The notes beneath the pieces are model-generated. The model saw only the letters and a list, made by a program, of their open reading frames with translations. It was not told the DNA's origin and did not search any database. The position numbers were made by a program, and so were the translations under genes. 6,895 bases of DNA, taken from the NCBI GenBank assembly GCA_026387135.1, contig JAPLMH010000012.1, positions 1 through 6,895 on the forward strand, read 5' to 3'. Numbering within the stretch: position 1 is the first letter of the stretch; every line of letters starts with the position of its first letter. Source of the stretch: Candidatus Omnitrophota bacterium (GTDB taxonomy: Bacteria > Omnitrophota > Gorgyraeia > 2-01-FULL-45-10). Positions 4,774 through 6,895 of this stretch are shown here, one piece after another.

Positions 4774-5981
4774 GCTGTTATATGCTTTCGGTAGGCCCAC
4801 ATTATCAGTATGATGGCCAGGATCTCGGCGCACAGGAATGATATAGCGGCGCCTATCATGCCGTATTTAGGCATAAGAAATATATTCAAAAGTACGCTTA
4901 AAGAGGCGCTTGCCAGGACCTGCTTCAGCACCTCCCTCTCCTTCCCTGCCGCGACAAGTCCTGTGGAGTAAGGCAGGTTAAAGAGCACCATTATAAGCCC
5001 AAGTCCCATTATCTTAAAAGGAAGGCATGCGGGCAGATATTCTCTGCCTAGAGCGAACGATATTATGTGATCGGAAAAGACGATTATAGGCAAAAATACG
5101 AGCACGGTTAAAGACGAGGATATCTTTAAGAACTTCCCCGTAGCGCTGTTAAATTCACATACGTTGCTCGTGAATGTCGCTGCCAGGCGCGGCAGAAGAG
5201 CGTTCGCAAGAAACACCATCAATAATGTAGACCCGCCTATGGCTCGTCTTGCTATAGTAAAATATCCCACCTCTTCGGGACTTTTAAATAATCCCAAAAG
5301 CACTATATCGAGGCCGTTATAAACTTGAGCGAATATAGCGATAAGCCATATTACCAAAGAACTGGCGAGATAACGTTTTATCTGTTTCAGATAGGTGAAA
5401 TCAAGTTTTGGCTTGTATCTGAAATGAATGAGGAATAATATCGGCGTAAGGAATGCTGCCAAAGAATAGACAGGTGTAGTTTTCAGAAGATCGCCGGGCC
5501 CCTTAACGAACGCCCAGACCAAAGCCAGCTGCAAAAATGTGGTTGTGGCAACGGAGACCAGGACCATATGCATCTTCTCCTGCCCCTGGTATGCCCACTC
5601 CGTAGACAGCGCAGATACGAATAGAAGGAGTGAGGCGCCAAGCATAACGATCCTGAAGCTCTCTGAGGGAGAAGATAAAAATGTAGCCGCCATCAGAACT
5701 ATAAATAGGACGCTGGCTATAAGCAGTTTAAAGGATACTATCTCGGAGACATATTCCGAAACCCTCCCCTTATACTTGGCGACCTCCCTTATGCCGTATG
5801 TCGTCAGCCCCAGATCTACGAAATTCAAGAGATAGAATACGAAAGAGTGGGCGTAAGAGACCGTGCCAAACGCCTCAGCGCGCAACGTCCTGGCAAGATA
5901 GATAAAGAGCGTTATGCTAAAAAGGCTGCCTACGATATTAGCAGCCGCCATCCATATGAAGTTCTTCTCTAGTCTTTCCAC
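4758..5981 (-). CDS. Polysaccharide/oligosaccharide flippase, Wzx/RfbX-like (MOP superfamily)
   Basis: A 407-aa inner-membrane protein with about 12 hydrophobic segments, expected to move lipid-linked oligosaccharide across the membrane. The N-terminus is characteristic: NFIWMAAANIVGSLFSITLFIYLARTLRAEAFGTVSYA (7-44) has the YLAR.L..E.FG motif after helix 1. LVDLGL-type NFVDLGLTTYGIREVAKYKG (53-72) and STEWAYQGQEKM (126-137) are further family marks. YNGLDIVLLGLFKSPEEVGYFTIARR (221-246) matches the second-half repeat. The length is at the short end of the usual 400-480. The start is GTG at 5981, sharing its G with the TAG of the upstream AsmA-like gene (TAGTG), preceded only by an A-rich purine stretch. 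An ATG at residue 11 would remove the start of helix 1. No glycosyltransferases are visible in the window, so the substrate is unknown. Confidence 0.93.
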   Translation of the reverse strand: MERLEKNFIWMAAANIVGSLFSITLFIYLARTLRAEAFGTVSYAHSFVFYLLNFVDLGLTTYGIREVAKYKGRVSEYVSEIVSFKLLIASVLFIVLMAATFLSSPSESFRIVMLGASLLLFVSALSTEWAYQGQEKMHMVLVSVATTTFLQLALVWAFVKGPGDLLKTTPVYSLAAFLTPILFLIHFRYKPKLDFTYLKQIKRYLASSLVIWLIAIFAQVYNGLDIVLLGLFKSPEEVGYFTIARRAIGGSTLLMVFLANALLPRLAATFTSNVCEFNSATGKFLKISSSLTVLVFLPIIVFSDHIISFALGREYLPACLPFKIMGLGLIMVLFNLPYSTGLVAAGKEREVLKQVLASASLSVLLNIFLMPKYGMIGAAISFLCAEILAIILIMWAYRKHITACQPS

Positions 5982-6895
5982 TATTTTTTCTTTATAAGCT
6001 CCTTGAACATGTTTATATAATCCTGCGCCTTGTCCACAGTGCCGTCTGTGGCGGCGTCGGCCGGCTTCGCTATCTGGTTCATGGCATAGGACGATATCTT
6101 GTCGAGCGCCATCGAAGTCATGGCCCTCTTTGATATGGGCCCCAGATAGAATCTGGGGCTATTCATGTCGCCCTTTATCTTAAAATCGAATACTATATCT
6201 CCCGACGAGGTCGTGAAGTATCTTATAAGGTCCGGCACGGATGTCTCCCAGAATTGACCCGTCTCCTGTCCCTCTTTTACAACGAATGACAGATCGGACA
6301 GGCGTATCTCGTTTGTCGAGCCTATACTGCCGTTATCGAAATCGAATACCAGGTCTCCGGAGAATTTACCCCTCTGGACGACTATCGGCGATTGGGCATC
6401 GTAGTAAGGTTCGAAAGTAAGTATCGCGAGGTTCGATACGTCGAACCTGTTAGACATCGTCAGCCTTGAGGCTCTGGGGTCCATGGACGCTGTCCATTTT
6501 AATCTTGCATCCGGCTCCCCGTTCAGTATCCCCTGCAACGTAAAAGCCACAGAGCTTATCTCGCTGTAATTATCGTTAAAGTTTATATAGACGTCTCCTT
6601 TTACGGAATCGATAGTTATCTCATAAGGCTTCTGATACGACACGCCGTCTATAAAGAATATCCTGCCCCTCTCTATACTGAAAGACGGAGGCAGCTTTAT
6701 GATGTCGGACAGCTTTTTATTTACGTTGAGGCCTTGAGTCGCAGGCGTCGGTCCCTGTTTAGCTTTCCGGGCTTCTTCGGAGAGGCCGGTGGGTACATTC
6801 TTGGAGGGGAAACTTTTTGTGAAACGATCCATCTCTACAACGTTCATCCTGCCGTCAGACAATCTCTCTATGGAGATCTCGGGTTTCTTGAATGA
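5981..6895 (-). CDS. AsmA/DUF748-like envelope protein, C-terminal part (5' end missing)
   Basis: 304 codons of a larger protein whose start lies beyond the right edge. The frame is open to base 6895 and reads PEISIERLSDGRMNVVEMDRF near the edge, resembling the P.ISI.R..DG..N motif internal to AsmA/DUF748 proteins. A TTG at 6862 is therefore not the real start. A low-complexity linker (GPTPATQG) is followed by SIERGRIFFIDG, then alternating strands typical of these repetitive beta domains: PYEITIDSVKGDVYI, KFSGDLVFDFDNGS, NEIRLSDLSFVV. The end shows the usual DFKIKGDMNSPRFYLGP followed by helices and a Lys-rich tail. AsmA-like proteins are inner-membrane-anchored and span the periplasm, with roles in lipid transport or outer-membrane integrity. 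The anchor helix would be in the missing N-terminus. It appears to be first of those visible in the operon with the flippase. DUF748 versus AsmA cannot be separated from this part. Confidence 0.8.
   Translation of the reverse strand, partial: SFKKPEISIERLSDGRMNVVEMDRFTKSFPSKNVPTGLSEEARKAKQGPTPATQGLNVNKKLSDIIKLPPSFSIERGRIFFIDGVSYQKPYEITIDSVKGDVYINFNDNYSEISSVAFTLQGILNGEPDARLKWTASMDPRASRLTMSNRFDVSNLAILTFEPYYDAQSPIVVQRGKFSGDLVFDFDNGSIGSTNEIRLSDLSFVVKEGQETGQFWETSVPDLIRYFTTSSGDIVFDFKIKGDMNSPRFYLGPISKRAMTSMALDKISSYAMNQIAKPADAATDGTVDKAQDYINMFKELIKKK

Noticed and set aside
4774..4833. 20-residue N-terminal extension of the small membrane protein
   Set aside because: It is polar, has no ribosome site, and lies in the flippase coding region; the ATG at 4773 directly precedes the hydrophobic region.
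5539..5835. 98-codon open frame on the + strand opposite the flippase
   Set aside because: It is antisense to conserved flippase helices, and its composition is what the reverse of a membrane-protein gene gives.
6860..6862. TTG as start of the AsmA-like gene
   Set aside because: The frame continues to the window edge with family-like residues (PEISIER), so the codon is an internal Leu.

Overview
The window looks like a chromosomal segment from a diderm (Gram-negative type) bacterium. The grounds are a sigma-54 factor, an AsmA/DUF748-type envelope protein and a MOP-superfamily polysaccharide flippase. Base composition appears moderate, and ATA and AGG codons are freely used. This would fit a lineage such as Omnitrophota, Elusimicrobiota or a deltaproteobacterium-like group, but that placement is a low-confidence impression and nothing in the window settles it. 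There are no rRNA or tRNA genes, CRISPR arrays, transposases or integrases.

Layout. On the + strand, 3-1286 is the sigma-54 gene rpoN, cut off at the left edge only a few codons into the protein. Everything else is on the - strand. Read in transcription order from the right edge: an AsmA/DUF748-like protein (cut off at the right edge, 5981-6895), a Wzx/RfbX-type flippase (4758-5981), a 110-aa three-helix membrane protein of unknown function (4441-4773), and a YbiT-type ABC-F ATPase (2802-4418). The first three overlap at their ends, and the ABC-F gene follows after 22 bp, so the four probably form one operon. After it come two complete type II toxin-antitoxin (TA) modules: Phd/YefM-like antitoxin plus RelE toxin (2123-2700), then Phd/YefM-like antitoxin plus PIN toxin (1270-1958). 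The PIN gene ends tail-to-tail with rpoN with a 17-bp overlap.

Each TA module carries its own sigma-70-type promoter with a 17-bp spacer, an operator-like inverted repeat over the -10 or the -35, and a strong Shine-Dalgarno for the antitoxin. The toxin starts on the antitoxin stop codon and has no good Shine-Dalgarno of its own. This is the classic antitoxin-first, autoregulated and translationally coupled design.

Two observations stand out. First, the 3' end of the ABC-F gene (about 54 bp, last 18 sense codons but one) is present a second time, 782 bp away on the far side of the RelE module. The second copy is an in-frame remnant with 5 differences in 54 bp. The RelE module therefore lies between two copies of the same gene end, as expected if it entered by recombination or integration at that gene end. 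Second, the ABC-F protein is asymmetric: the Walker A of its second domain and the signature of its first domain are both degenerate, and these two motifs build the same composite ATP site. One canonical and one probably non-canonical site are predicted. No large gene-free stretch exists; the longest gaps are about 160 bp (1959-2122) and 100 bp (2701-2801), and both are explained by TA promoters and the ABC-F remnant.
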